A stretch of 64,000 nt of DNA. Origin: BM003 sp963783695 (GTDB taxonomy: Bacteria; Pseudomonadota; Gammaproteobacteria; Steroidobacterales; BM003). The DNA lies in assembly GCA_963783695.1 (NCBI GenBank), contig CAWAOM010000011.1, positions 62,001-126,000 of the forward strand, given 5' to 3'. The notes under the pieces are model-generated. The model was not told the origin of the DNA and did not search any database. It saw only the letters and a program-made list of their open reading frames with translations. Numbering within the stretch: position 1 is the first letter of the stretch; each line of letters starts with the position of its first letter. A program made the position numbers and the translations under genes. Below are positions 1-8,431 of this stretch, one piece after another.

Positions 1-1
1 A

Positions 2-220
2 CTAGCAGAAATGGCGGCCGGTATTCTTTTTGTCTATGGTGATCCCGGCTATTACGGCAGGTTCGGCTTTGCCGCGGAGGCTGCCGCGCGGTACGTTCCG
101 CCTTACCCGTTGCAATATCCGTTTGGCTGGCAGGCTGTCTTCCTCAACGGCGGCAGCGCCGGGTCATCGCCGGTCAGAATCGGCTGCGTCCCGCCCTTGT
201 GCGATCCGGACCTGTGGTAA
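2..220 (+). CDS. GNAT N-acetyltransferase, C-terminal part (cut by window edge)
   Basis: The open frame enters from the left edge and ends at a TAG at 218-220. The visible 70 or so residues carry the GDPGYYGRFGF signature and a later PFGWQAVFL block, the conserved C-terminal half of YhbS-like GNAT acetyltransferases (acetyl-CoA fold, beta-5 to beta-7). The N-terminal acetyl-CoA-binding loop lies outside the window. An internal ATG at 11 is not the start, because the conserved motif follows it immediately. Substrate unknown. The fold call is firm; the function is not. Confidence 0.75.
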   Translation, partial: LAEMAAGILFVYGDPGYYGRFGFAAEAAARYVPPYPLQYPFGWQAVFLNGGSAGSSPVRIGCVPPLCDPDLW

Positions 221-420
221 GCAGGCCGCCACTGAAACCAGCGAAAACACCTTCCTGATTGCACTGGAAATTAATCGCCGCACCCTCACAGGTCCCCACC
301 GCCGGGCATCAGGGGAACCACCCGGTACTGACATTCTCTTCTCCCGGACGGGTTATCATCTTTATTCAAACCAAAATGCGCTGGCCGCTGGCGCGTTAAA
401 GACCGGGAACCCTCTGCGAC

Positions 421-813
421 ATGAATTCACGTACATTCCTGATCATCTGCGCCGTCGGTCTTGTGCCAATCGCACTGGGCTACGGGGTAAACCCATCGGC
501 AAGCCTTGGCGCGCTTTTCGACATCACCGTCGACACCACTAATCTTACTCATATCATGCGAGCGGTGATGGGCCTGTACCTGGGCATGGTCGTGATCTGG
601 CTGCTGGGAGCTTTCAAACCGTCCCTGACCGGCCCTGCTCTCGTCAGTTGCGCGGTTTTCATGCTCGGATTGGCCGCCGGCCGCATCCTGAGCATTGTTG
701 TGGATGGAGCGCCCCACTGGCTGTTGATCGCCTACACCGGTCTCGAAGTCATTTTCGGGTCGATGGCGATATGGCTCTTGCACAAACAGCCGGCCTCCCC
801 CGGAATATCCTGA
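421..813 (+). CDS. DUF4345 family membrane protein
   Basis: A 130-residue hydrophobic protein with about four transmembrane helices (roughly residues 5-22, 45-65, 72-92 and 100-120). It matches the DUF4345 pattern: an N-terminal helix followed by a NPSASLG-like turn, then RAVMGLYLGMVV. It is an inner-membrane protein of unknown function. Its stop overlaps the next start (TGATG at 811-815), so it is translationally coupled to the DUF302 lipoprotein. Confidence 0.7.
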   Translation: MNSRTFLIICAVGLVPIALGYGVNPSASLGALFDITVDTTNLTHIMRAVMGLYLGMVVIWLLGAFKPSLTGPALVSCAVFMLGLAAGRILSIVVDGAPHWLLIAYTGLEVIFGSMAIWLLHKQPASPGIS

Positions 814-1703
814 TGCAAAGACCGGCGACCGCTGTTGCAATAGGTTGCCTGTTATTTACGCTGGCATCGTGCTCACGCGGCACCGAACCCGTTGCAGCGG
901 CCCGCTTTGTCGAACCCGACCGGCTGTTCGAGAAGCTGGTGGCGAACGTGCATTTGCATCCGGAGTTCGAAGTTATCGCCGATATCGATCATGCTCGACT
1001 GGCGCAAGCCGCAGGCATACCAATGCCTCCGTCGCACGTATTGATATTCTCCGATGCGGAATTGGATGCCGCCATTTTGCAACTCAACCCGGTGGCGGCT
1101 CTGGACTTGCCGGTACGGATTCTGGCATTCGAAAATCAATCGTCTGGCAGGGCAGCCGTTATCGCAAACAGCTATGACTTCCTGGCGAGGCGTCATGGAT
1201 TACCGGAAGACGGGCCGATCCGGGCCCGCTACGAAGCCGCCATCGCAAAGGCCATTGCAGGCATACCAGCCGATTCGATCTCCAGGCTTGCCTCGGGCTC
1301 GATGCAGAACCCCGGAGTTGTCATGCTGGACAGCCCGTATGATTTCGCCACCACCGAAAAGAACATCCTGATGGCCATCGACGCCCAGCCCGATACCGTC
1401 CATTTCGCAAAAATCGACTTCGCGGCGCGATCGAGAGCGCGGGGCGTCGAGCTGGAACCGGCCCTGTTGATTCTTTTCGGCGCCCCGGGTCCCGGCGGGC
1501 GCGCCATGGCGCATGCGCCGTCCCTGGGACTCGACGCTTTTTGTCAAAAGCTCCTGATCTGGCAGGATGCGGATGGCGTGGTACGCGTGAGTTTCAACGA
1601 CCTGGTGGCTCTTGCCGAGCGGCAGCCGGCATCCGGCGGCATTCCTCTGCGCGTAATCAATCGCAGGCTGAAACATACTTTTTCCGCTGCCCTCGAGCCG
1701 TGA
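813..1703 (+). CDS. DUF302-domain lipoprotein, two tandem domains
   Basis: A 296-residue protein. The start at 813 overlaps the preceding stop and gives a clean lipoprotein signal peptide with lipobox LASC and Cys20. Two DUF302-like units follow: about residues 35-130 (HPEFEVIADIDHARLAQAAG, then LDLPVRILAFE) and about 170-275 (VVMLDSPYDF, then LEPALLILFGAPG). DUF302 proteins are small periplasmic proteins of unclear role, some linked to redox or stress. Longer upstream start codons in this frame lie inside the DUF4345 gene and lack a signal peptide, so I reject them. Confidence 0.75.
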   Translation: MQRPATAVAIGCLLFTLASCSRGTEPVAAARFVEPDRLFEKLVANVHLHPEFEVIADIDHARLAQAAGIPMPPSHVLIFSDAELDAAILQLNPVAALDLPVRILAFENQSSGRAAVIANSYDFLARRHGLPEDGPIRARYEAAIAKAIAGIPADSISRLASGSMQNPGVVMLDSPYDFATTEKNILMAIDAQPDTVHFAKIDFAARSRARGVELEPALLILFGAPGPGGRAMAHAPSLGLDAFCQKLLIWQDADGVVRVSFNDLVALAERQPASGGIPLRVINRRLKHTFSAALEP

Positions 1704-1815
1704 CTGATTACGGAAACCATACCGGGCGCCGCATAGCCGAAACCCGATACTCACAGAGGGCCGGGCTCAATGCGGCATCGAAAAAGTCCGCTTCGACCGT
1801 GGTACCGGCGCCGCG

Positions 1816-2355
1816 ATGAAAACCTGGATCGCACTCTTTCGCGGGATCAACGTCGGCGGGAACAACATCCTGCCGATGGCAGCGCTGAAACGCGATCTCG
1901 AAGCATTGAAGTTCGACAACGTTCGCACTTACATTCAAAGCGGAAACGCCGTTTTCGACTCCGCCGCCGGAACCCCCTCCTCACTCGCGGTAAGAATCAG
2001 AGAACGAATCGGCCAACAGCATGGCTTCTATCCACATGTCCTGGTTCTCAAGCCCGAAGCACTGTACGCTGCGATCGCTGCGAATCCATTCCCGGCGGCT
2101 GTGTCCGATCCCGCCAGGCTGCATTTCTTTTTTCTCGCCGAATCTCCCCCGGGCCGGGACACTGCGGCGCTCAACCGTGCGAAGTCATCGACCGAACGCT
2201 ACAGGCTTACGGATGCGGTTTTCTATCTCCACGCTCCGGACGGGATTGCCCGCTCGAAGCTCGCCGCGAACGCGGAGAAGCACCTGGGGGTTGTCGTCAC
2301 CGCGCGGAATTTCCGCACCGTCGGGAAAATCGCAGCAATGGCAGGGGGTGCCTGA
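1816..2355 (+). CDS. DUF1697 family protein
   Basis: A 179-residue cytoplasmic protein opening with the family signature ALFRGINVGGNN, followed by LPMAALKRDLEALKF and YIQSGNAVF. It ends with FRTVGKIAAM, as DUF1697 members do. Length is normal for the family. No enzymatic role is established. No strong ribosome binding site is visible before the ATG, but the conserved N-terminus begins at residue 5, which fixes the start. Confidence 0.88.
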   Translation: MKTWIALFRGINVGGNNILPMAALKRDLEALKFDNVRTYIQSGNAVFDSAAGTPSSLAVRIRERIGQQHGFYPHVLVLKPEALYAAIAANPFPAAVSDPARLHFFFLAESPPGRDTAALNRAKSSTERYRLTDAVFYLHAPDGIARSKLAANAEKHLGVVVTARNFRTVGKIAAMAGGA

Positions 2356-2502
2356 GTGGCAGCAAAAATGTCAGGCGCTCTGTCACCGGCGCCAATGGCA
2401 CCAGCGTCCACCCGCAAGGGAAAACGCGACTAGCACTTGTTTGCCGAGCAACGCGAGTGCACGATCGCGAAATGCCAGCGTCGGATACGCCCGGAGTACC
2501 CA

Positions 2503-3207
2503 ATGTCAGACACCCTTGCATTTGACGTTTACGGAACCCTGATCAACACCCATGGAGTCGTATCCATGCTGGAAAAAATGGTTGGCACCGCGGCGACCGA
2601 GTTCTCACAAACATGGCGGGACAAACAACTGGAGTACACGTTTCGCCGCGGGCTGATGCAGAACTACGAGAACTTCGCGGCCTGCACAGGCCAGGCCCTT
2701 GACTACACCTGCCAATATCACAAATCGCCGTTATCGAACGAGCAAAAACAGGAGCTGATCGAGGGTTACCGGACACTTCCGGCGTTTGACGATGTCGCAC
2801 AGGGCCTGGCGCGCCTGCAGGCAGCTGACTATCGACTCTATGCATTTTCAAATGGGGCAGCAGAGGCCGTCGATGCGTTATTGCTGGCTGCCGGAATACG
2901 GGACTTTTTCGCCGCTGTCGTTAGCGTCGACGATCTCAGGTCCTTCAAACCGAACCCCGCCGTGTACTCACATTTTTTGCGCCAGTCCGGGGCAGCGGGC
3001 AGCAATGCGTGGCTGGTCTCCAGTAATGCGTTTGATGTGATTGGCGCGATCTCCGCCGGCATGCGCGCTGCATGGGTGCGGCGGTCCAGGGATTCCATCT
3101 TCGACCCCTGGGGTATCGAACCCACGATAACGGTGACAAGCCTCGGAGAACTGGTTGATAAAATTGGCCAGTCGATTTCACCGGTAGCGACATGCCATGA
3201 GTCGTGA
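2503..3207 (+). CDS. Haloacid dehalogenase type II
   Basis: A 234-residue HAD-superfamily hydrolase of the (S)-2-haloacid dehalogenase type, which displaces halide from short 2-haloalkanoates through an aspartyl ester. Motif I is AFDVYGTLIN with nucleophile Asp8; motif II is the YAFSNGA serine; SFKPNP supplies the lysine; motif III is LVSSNAFDVIGA. The ATG at 2503 places motif I at the usual distance from the N-terminus; an upstream in-frame ATG at 2437 would add an unconserved tail. True substrate specificity cannot be read from sequence. Confidence 0.85.
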   Translation: MSDTLAFDVYGTLINTHGVVSMLEKMVGTAATEFSQTWRDKQLEYTFRRGLMQNYENFAACTGQALDYTCQYHKSPLSNEQKQELIEGYRTLPAFDDVAQGLARLQAADYRLYAFSNGAAEAVDALLLAAGIRDFFAAVVSVDDLRSFKPNPAVYSHFLRQSGAAGSNAWLVSSNAFDVIGAISAGMRAAWVRRSRDSIFDPWGIEPTITVTSLGELVDKIGQSISPVATCHES

Positions 3208-3368
3208 CAGGAAACGGTCCAGCATGCGGACGGCGGAGCAGCCGACAGGGGCAACCGTGACATTTCGAATCGCACCTGCCGATTTGGTCATGCACGCTCG
3301 CAGTCCGGTTGGTAAAAATGCTGCATGACGGGAGCGGGTGAAAACTCATCTGAGTACAGGGGAACAAA

Positions 3369-3791
3369 ATGAACTCAACCGTTGCGGCGCGAGGCAGCTG
3401 CCTTTGCGGGGCAGTGAATATCCAGACCCGCACGATCTCCCACAAGGTTGGCGCCTGCCATTGCCGCATGTGCAGGAAATGGGCCGGCGGCCCGTTGCTC
3501 GCAATCGACTGTGGCAGCGAAGTCACTATCTCGGGCGAAGACGATATGGGTATTTTCGAATCTTCCGCGAGGGCAGAACGGGGATTCTGCCGCAACTGCG
3601 GTACACACCTGTTTTACCGGCTCAGGAAAAACGCTCAGTACATTGTGCCCGCCGGTCTTTTCGACAATGCACCTCCGCTACACTTTGACCATCAGGTATT
3701 CATCGACGAAAAGCCTGACTACTATTCGTTTGCAAATGACACCAAAAAATTCACCGCCGCAGAAGTTTTCGCGCAATTCGCATCTGGCTGA
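3369..3791 (+). CDS. GFA family (Mss4-like, zinc-binding) protein
   Basis: A 140-residue protein of the glutathione-dependent formaldehyde-activating (GFA) family with the beta-tent Mss4-like fold. Metal ligands are visible as C11-x-C13, C30-x-C32-xx-C35 and C74-xx-C77. A good ribosome binding site (AGGGGA) precedes the ATG. Most family members are not proven to act on S-hydroxymethylglutathione, so the substrate is open. No glutathione-dependent formaldehyde dehydrogenase is nearby. Confidence 0.85.
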   Translation: MNSTVAARGSCLCGAVNIQTRTISHKVGACHCRMCRKWAGGPLLAIDCGSEVTISGEDDMGIFESSARAERGFCRNCGTHLFYRLRKNAQYIVPAGLFDNAPPLHFDHQVFIDEKPDYYSFANDTKKFTAAEVFAQFASG

Positions 3792-3881
3792 AGATCATAG
3801 CAATTTGACTACCGACAGCCGGTGCAGCGTGGGGACAGCCAACGCCGCCGCGGCACGGCAAAAGCGGCTGGCGGCAAGGAC

Positions 3882-4373
3882 ATGCTTCCACACTTGACCC
3901 GCGACTTTCTGCTGCAGAGATTGCGCAGCCTCGAGATCGAGTGGCATCAGCCGGGTGTGCGGCGTGATATCGATCGATGGAATGACCTGCTGCATTCCTC
4001 TTTCCATCAGGTCGGCCGATCAGCCCGAAGTTCTACCAGGGCGGATATTCTGCGCGAACTTCCGCTGGAGGGACCACAAGGGGCGATACATTCACAGGAT
4101 TGCCCGGTGTTCGGGGTTGGTGACGGGATAGCCCTGCTCACTTACCAGTCCGCGCAGAAAAATGCCCGTGGCAACCTGTCGCGTCACACGCTGAGGTCTT
4201 CATTATGGCTGCGCGATAACAATGGCTGGAATGTCGTTTTCACCAGGGGACGCCGGTCAGCGGGTTCTCGCGAGAGGAATCGTGAGCAGCGGCTCGGCCA
4301 CAGCGGACCGCTCTCGCGGCACTTTTCCCTGGAGGGAGAAATCAGTCCACCGTCCTGCCTCCACGCCGGATAA
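3882..4373 (+). CDS. DUF4440 / NTF2-like protein with a C-terminal single-base frameshift
   Basis: Residues 1-117 read as a DUF4440 (NTF2-fold) protein: LRSLEIEWHQPGVRRDIDRWNDLL at the start, ending with SLWLRDNNGWNVVF. The family normally continues F-H-Q-G-T-P. Here the frame instead runs into arginine- and serine-rich non-family sequence up to 4373. The adjacent frame gives HQGTPVSGFSREES and a stop at 4283-4285. One extra T in the run at 4237-4240 would restore the family ending, so this is either a real 1-bp deletion or a base-calling error. Start 3882 follows an AAGGA; an upstream ATG at 3822 is possible but unconserved. Confidence 0.7.
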   Translation: MLPHLTRDFLLQRLRSLEIEWHQPGVRRDIDRWNDLLHSSFHQVGRSARSSTRADILRELPLEGPQGAIHSQDCPVFGVGDGIALLTYQSAQKNARGNLSRHTLRSSLWLRDNNGWNVVFTRGRRSAGSRERNREQRLGHSGPLSRHFSLEGEISPPSCLHAG

Positions 4374-4397
4374 CGGTACGAAACCACCTGCTGACAG

Positions 4398-4748
4398 ATG
4401 GACACGCATATGAACGTAAAAACTTTCCGCATGGCGTCCGTCGGGGTGGCCATTGCCTTCACTGCTGTGTTCGCCATCGTGGTGGTTCCGGCGGTGGTAA
4501 ATGACCGGGACATTTTTGCTGCCTTCGCCGCGGGCTTCGTCAATCCCTACTCGTCCGGCTACTCCTCCGACGTCATATTCTGCTGGGTGGCTCTTGCTAT
4601 CTGGGTAGTCCACGAAGCCAGCACCTACTCTGTCCGCTATGGATGGGTCTGCCTGGTGCTCGGCATTATTCCCGGGGTCGCTGTTGGGTTTCCGCTTTAT
4701 CTCGTGCTGAGGAGTCGCCAGCTGCGGCAGACCAGGGCTGACGACTGA
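4398..4748 (+). CDS. DUF2834 family membrane protein
   Basis: A 116-residue inner-membrane protein with three predicted helices (about residues 10-30, 55-75 and 82-103). The FAAGFVNPYSSGYSSDVIFCWVAL stretch and the following VWVVHEA-like motif match DUF2834. Function is unknown. The start may be the ATG at 4398 or the one at 4410; neither has a strong ribosome binding site. Confidence 0.7.
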   Translation: MDTHMNVKTFRMASVGVAIAFTAVFAIVVVPAVVNDRDIFAAFAAGFVNPYSSGYSSDVIFCWVALAIWVVHEASTYSVRYGWVCLVLGIIPGVAVGFPLYLVLRSRQLRQTRADD

Positions 4749-4758
4749 GTGAGAGGGA

Positions 4759-5037
4759 ATGATTCATAAAGCGCAGCATCGAAAGCAAGTCGGCAAATAT
4801 TTGCTACTGGCGCGACTGCACAAAATCGTAACGTCGACCGAAGCGACGTACGTTCGAATCGGCATAAGCCAGCTTACCGCCGGATTCTTTCGCCGCAACG
4901 GCTTTGAGATCAGGGCGCGAAAACCGGACGGAATTGCTGCCGGTCTCGATAATATCGAGATGCGCATGGCAATCAGCGCCGGGGAACGGGCTATGATCGA
5001 AGCGCGGTGGAGCGAAATACAGCATGATAAGCCGTGA
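4759..5037 (+). pseudogene. GNAT acetyltransferase remnant (C-terminal half only)
   Basis: A 92-codon frame whose product looks like only the second half of a GNAT domain: a helix (KYLLLARLHKIV), then ATYVRIGISQLTAGFFRRNGF, the beta-6/alpha-4 signature, then GIAAGLDNIEMRM. The N-terminal half with the acetyl-CoA P-loop (QxxGxG/A) is missing, and only 10 bases separate the frame from the upstream DUF2834 gene. I read it as a decayed fragment, though a short expressed product cannot be excluded. Confidence 0.55.
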
Positions 5038-5125
5038 ACCACAGTGGCGGTGACGCTTCGTCCCAATACGGCAACTCACACGCCGCGGCCCGCTGATCGC
5101 AGGCAAAAAAGGACTGACTAACAAC

Positions 5126-5359
5126 GTGAAGAAATTAAAAAACGAAAAAGAACTGCTCAAAAAGGCGATCGCCGAGGGAATGAAATACGGCGAAGACCGG
5201 GGTGTGGTCGAATTTGAACCCACGGACTCCGCGGCTGAGAAAATCGAGTATATCTACCGGCTGCTGGTGCACGACAAGATCATCAAACCTTTACCCAACG
5301 ATCAGCTTTCACTGCTGGCAATGAAACACAGGCTGGCGATCTGGGCATCGAAGCTTTGA
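5126..5359 (+). CDS. Small DUF5062-like protein
   Basis: A 77-residue protein from a GTG start, preceded by AAAAAAGGA. Highly charged N-terminus (KKLKNEKELLKKAI), then KIEYIYRLLVHDKIIKPLP and KHRLAIWASKL. From memory this layout resembles the DUF5062 family of small cytoplasmic gammaproteobacterial proteins of unknown function; that assignment is moderate. No membrane segment or metal motif is visible. Confidence 0.6.
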   Translation: MKKLKNEKELLKKAIAEGMKYGEDRGVVEFEPTDSAAEKIEYIYRLLVHDKIIKPLPNDQLSLLAMKHRLAIWASKL

Positions 5360-5469
5360 CGAACGACACATCAGCGGCAGCCGGCGGCCGGTTGTTCGGC
5401 AAGTCCCGGTCCAAATCTGTCCGCACCGTAGCGCGGAATGATCTGGTCCCGCGCACGTCTCCCCGACTC

Positions 5470-6213
5470 TCAGGAATCACTGACCGGCCGACGTGTGTAC
5501 GGTCTTTGCAGGCGACTGATCGCAATCGTGCCGATGATCGAAGGCAGCACCCACGGCAGCACCTGCCACTGCCCTGTAAGCACATCGGCGAGCAGCCGCG
5601 ACCCGCCAAACGCGAAGAAAGCCGTGTACGCGCCGATACCGGAGCTGATGAGCCCACCCAGATGCGCCACCACCAGATCGCCGCGACCCGGGTTTCGTTT
5701 GCGGGTGTCACGGAACATTGAGACGGCCGCCGACAGGCTGATTGCGCCGAAAATGATCAGCAGTAGTTGCATCGTATAGAGGCCGATCGAGCCGACCACG
5801 AGCGCGAGCAAAGCCAGCGTCCCGAGCAGTGCACGATGTGACGGTCGCGACAGCATCCCCGGCTGCCTGCGCTCGCGCAGCGCCATGAGGCCATGGCGAA
5901 TGCTGGTGAAGACGAGTACCGACAGCATCAGCAGAAACAGGCTGAACATGCGAAAGCGGCGCGCCAGCCTGGCCGCCTCCGCCGCATCCAGCATCGCGTC
6001 GGGACGGCGGATTCCAATGGGGTCGAGCAACACCATGATAGAGGCGATGAAGGCCGTGACCGCAACGATATACATTGCCGTCACGTAAATCCGGCCCGAG
6101 CGGACATGCAGCGGACTGCCCTTTTTGGCCAGTGCCGGCACCCAGAAGATCAGCAATGCAAGCGAGCCGACGGCGATGTGGGTGTTTACCAGGAATGAAT
6201 GCAGAGTTGTCAT
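5470..6213 (-). CDS. DUF2306-like membrane protein
   Basis: A 247-residue protein with about seven transmembrane helices. It opens with a VNTHIAVGSLALLIFWVPALAKKGSPLHVRSGRIYV block, which resembles DUF2306-type proteins (a helix, then basic K-G-x-x-H-xx-x-GR, then a helix). A His in helix 1 and the H-V-R-S-G-R segment are the conserved-looking polar features. A GAGG ribosome binding site lies about 8 bases before the ATG. It is divergent from the histidine kinase gene, so the 130 bp between them probably hold both promoters. Function unknown. Confidence 0.6.
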   Translation of the reverse strand: MTTLHSFLVNTHIAVGSLALLIFWVPALAKKGSPLHVRSGRIYVTAMYIVAVTAFIASIMVLLDPIGIRRPDAMLDAAEAARLARRFRMFSLFLLMLSVLVFTSIRHGLMALRERRQPGMLSRPSHRALLGTLALLALVVGSIGLYTMQLLLIIFGAISLSAAVSMFRDTRKRNPGRGDLVVAHLGGLISSGIGAYTAFFAFGGSRLLADVLTGQWQVLPWVLPSIIGTIAISRLQRPYTRRPVSDS

Positions 6214-6343
6214 ATCGGGTACCTCGAGTGTGTGCCGTCAGACTAGGCGCTGGACGACGATTCCCCCAGTGCCGCTGGTCACTTCCGCGACCCGTGACTT
6301 TCGGCCTATGGCGCCGCTTGAGCGTTCCAGCCACAATCAATTG

Positions 6344-7477
6344 ATGAGCTTGCGCACTAAATCGGGAAATCTGCATCGGGTCACCGCTATCCTGACCTGG
6401 GCCATGGTTTCCGGCCTCGCCTTTTACGTCGCTGTGGCTAAAGGCGGCGGCGAGCGGTACCGCGATATCGTGCCGATGGCGGTTATCCTCGCACTCGTCA
6501 ACCTGGCCGCCATGTGGCTCGCCATGGCTGAGGGCCGCGGCTCGGCCGCGGTCCGGGTGATCGCGTTGTGGATACAGCTCATTAGCGCGCTGGCAATCGG
6601 CTGGCTGCTGCCGGTCAGCTTCATGCCGATCTACACGATCATCTGGATCGCGATAGCTACCGCCTTCTACCCGCTGAAAACCTGCTGGTGGTTGCTTGGC
6701 GGACTACTGCTCGCCTGGTATGTGATTATGCGCTTCAGCTGGGGTGACAACGGCGCGCTGCTGGCGGTCACGCTGTTCGGTACGTTTCACCTGTTCGCGA
6801 TGCTGACGGCACGCAATGCAGCCGAGGCCGACGCGGCGCGGGACAAGGTCGAGGCGCTCAATCGCGAACTGATGGCGACCCAGCACCTGCTGTCCGAGGC
6901 GTCCCGCCAGGGCGAGCGCACGCGGATCGCGCGCGATCTGCATGACCTGCTCGGTCACCATCTGACTGCGCTGTCGATCAACCTGCAGATCGCGGAACGG
7001 CTTGCAGACGGGCCGGCGAAAACCAAAGTGGAAGAATCCCGCGCGCTTGCCAGGCTGTTGCTGAGCGACGTCCGCGAGGCGGTCAGCACGCTGCGCGAGG
7101 AGACCACGCTCGACTTCACCCACGCCATTGCCCTGCTGGTCGACAACGTCCCGCAACTCGACATCGCACTGGACGTCGCGGAAGAACTCGATATCGAAGA
7201 CGTCGAAGTTGCCGAGACCCTGCTGCGCTGCGTGCAGGAGGCGATCACGAACACCCTGCGGCATGCCGATGCCGAGCACAGCTGGATACGTATCTGGCAG
7301 CAGGACGGCAACGTTTACCTCGAGGTGCGCGACGACGGCAGCGTCGCCGACGAAGTGGCCGAGGGCAACGGCCTCGCCGGCATGCGCGAACGGCTGGCGG
7401 CGATCCATGGCTCGCTGAGACTCGGCAGAATCGATGATGCGCTGCTACTGCGCGTCGAAATTCCGCTGACAGGCTGA
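6344..7477 (+). CDS. DesK/NarL-class sensor histidine kinase
   Basis: A 377-residue kinase. Residues 12-160 form about five membrane helices; 165-190 a coiled linker. The HisKA_3 dimerization domain has ERTRIARDLHDLLGHHL with phospho-acceptor His200. The catalytic domain shows an N-box (CVQEAITNTLRHA) and a GNGLAGMRERL G-box. The input signal is unknown. The start is uncertain: ATG 6344 or 6308, neither with a clear ribosome binding site. The response-regulator gene follows 6 bases after the stop, so the two form an operon. Confidence 0.88.
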   Translation: MSLRTKSGNLHRVTAILTWAMVSGLAFYVAVAKGGGERYRDIVPMAVILALVNLAAMWLAMAEGRGSAAVRVIALWIQLISALAIGWLLPVSFMPIYTIIWIAIATAFYPLKTCWWLLGGLLLAWYVIMRFSWGDNGALLAVTLFGTFHLFAMLTARNAAEADAARDKVEALNRELMATQHLLSEASRQGERTRIARDLHDLLGHHLTALSINLQIAERLADGPAKTKVEESRALARLLLSDVREAVSTLREETTLDFTHAIALLVDNVPQLDIALDVAEELDIEDVEVAETLLRCVQEAITNTLRHADAEHSWIRIWQQDGNVYLEVRDDGSVADEVAEGNGLAGMRERLAAIHGSLRLGRIDDALLLRVEIPLTG

Positions 7478-7483
7478 GTCATC

Positions 7484-8152
7484 GTGCCGATACGGGTTGG
7501 CCTGATCGATGACCAGACACTGGTGCGCCAGGGAATCCGCGGACTCCTCGAATTGTCCGACCGGGTTGACGTGGTGGCCGAGGCCGACGATGGCGATCAG
7601 GCCGTCGCGCTCGCGCTCGAGCAGCGCCCGGACGTCATCCTGATGGACATGCGCATGCCGACGATGAGCGGCGCGGAGGCAACCCGGGCACTGCAAGCGG
7701 CGGGCATCGAGACGCCGGTCATCATCCTGACCACCTTCGACGATCACGAGCAGGTTCTGGAGGGCATCAGGGCGGGTGCCAGGGGCTACCTCCTGAAAGA
7801 CGTGTCGCTGGAGAGCCTGATCGACGCCATCGAGTCCGTAGCCGCGGGTGGCACGATGATACAGCCCGGTATCACCGAAGCGCTGTTGCGCGGCCTTTCC
7901 CACCAGGCGTCGGCGTTTGCCAGCAGCGACCTGCCGGAACGGCTGACGCCGCGCGAGACCGAGGTCATCCGATTGATGGCGGGCGGCTACAGCAACCGCG
8001 AGATATCGCAGGCACTCAACAACTCCGAGGGTACGATCAAAAATCACGTATCGAACATCCTGGCCAAGCTCGGTGTGCGCGATCGCACCCGCGCCGTGCT
8101 CAAGGCGATCGAACTCGGCTGGCTACAGGGTGGCGGCGAAGACGCAGGCTGA
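7484..8152 (+). CDS. NarL/FixJ-family response regulator
   Basis: A 222-residue regulator from a GTG start. The receiver domain (residues 3-118) has the DD pair at 9-10, phospho-acceptor Asp55 in ILMDMRMP, the switch Thr in ILTTFDD and Lys in YLLKD. The C-terminal LuxR-type helix-turn-helix (about 150-215) reads LTPRETEVIRLMAGGYSNREIS and GTIKNHVSNILAKLGVRDR. It is the partner of the upstream kinase. Target genes are not evident; the divergent membrane protein at 5470-6213 is one candidate. Confidence 0.92.
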   Translation: MPIRVGLIDDQTLVRQGIRGLLELSDRVDVVAEADDGDQAVALALEQRPDVILMDMRMPTMSGAEATRALQAAGIETPVIILTTFDDHEQVLEGIRAGARGYLLKDVSLESLIDAIESVAAGGTMIQPGITEALLRGLSHQASAFASSDLPERLTPRETEVIRLMAGGYSNREISQALNNSEGTIKNHVSNILAKLGVRDRTRAVLKAIELGWLQGGGEDAG

Positions 8153-8431
8153 GGCCTGCCCGCCACAAGCCCGCTCCGCTGCATGCCCGCCCCGTGGCGG
8201 GGCAATGGTGAATACGGCTGTCGCCGGCAGAGCGCATCGGCCGAACCCACCCGCTGGCTGCAACATCGTATTGGTGTTGCGTTGACCGATACTTCCGCGC
8301 CGATATTCCGGCGCGCGTTCGCTGCGCCGAAAACGACTGATCGTGGCTTCTTTTGCACGGCAGTGGGTCTACACTACCCCGGGTACTTGCTCACGATTTC
8401 GCAAACCTGATGGAAACCAGGAATCCGCTTG

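Noticed and set aside
3197..3328. Short plus-strand frame after the HAD gene
   Set aside because: 43 codons, overlaps the HAD stop, no motif and no ribosome binding site.
8160..8210. CCCCG-TGG-CGGGG hairpin after the response regulator
   Set aside because: Short stem and no T run on either strand, so not called a terminator.
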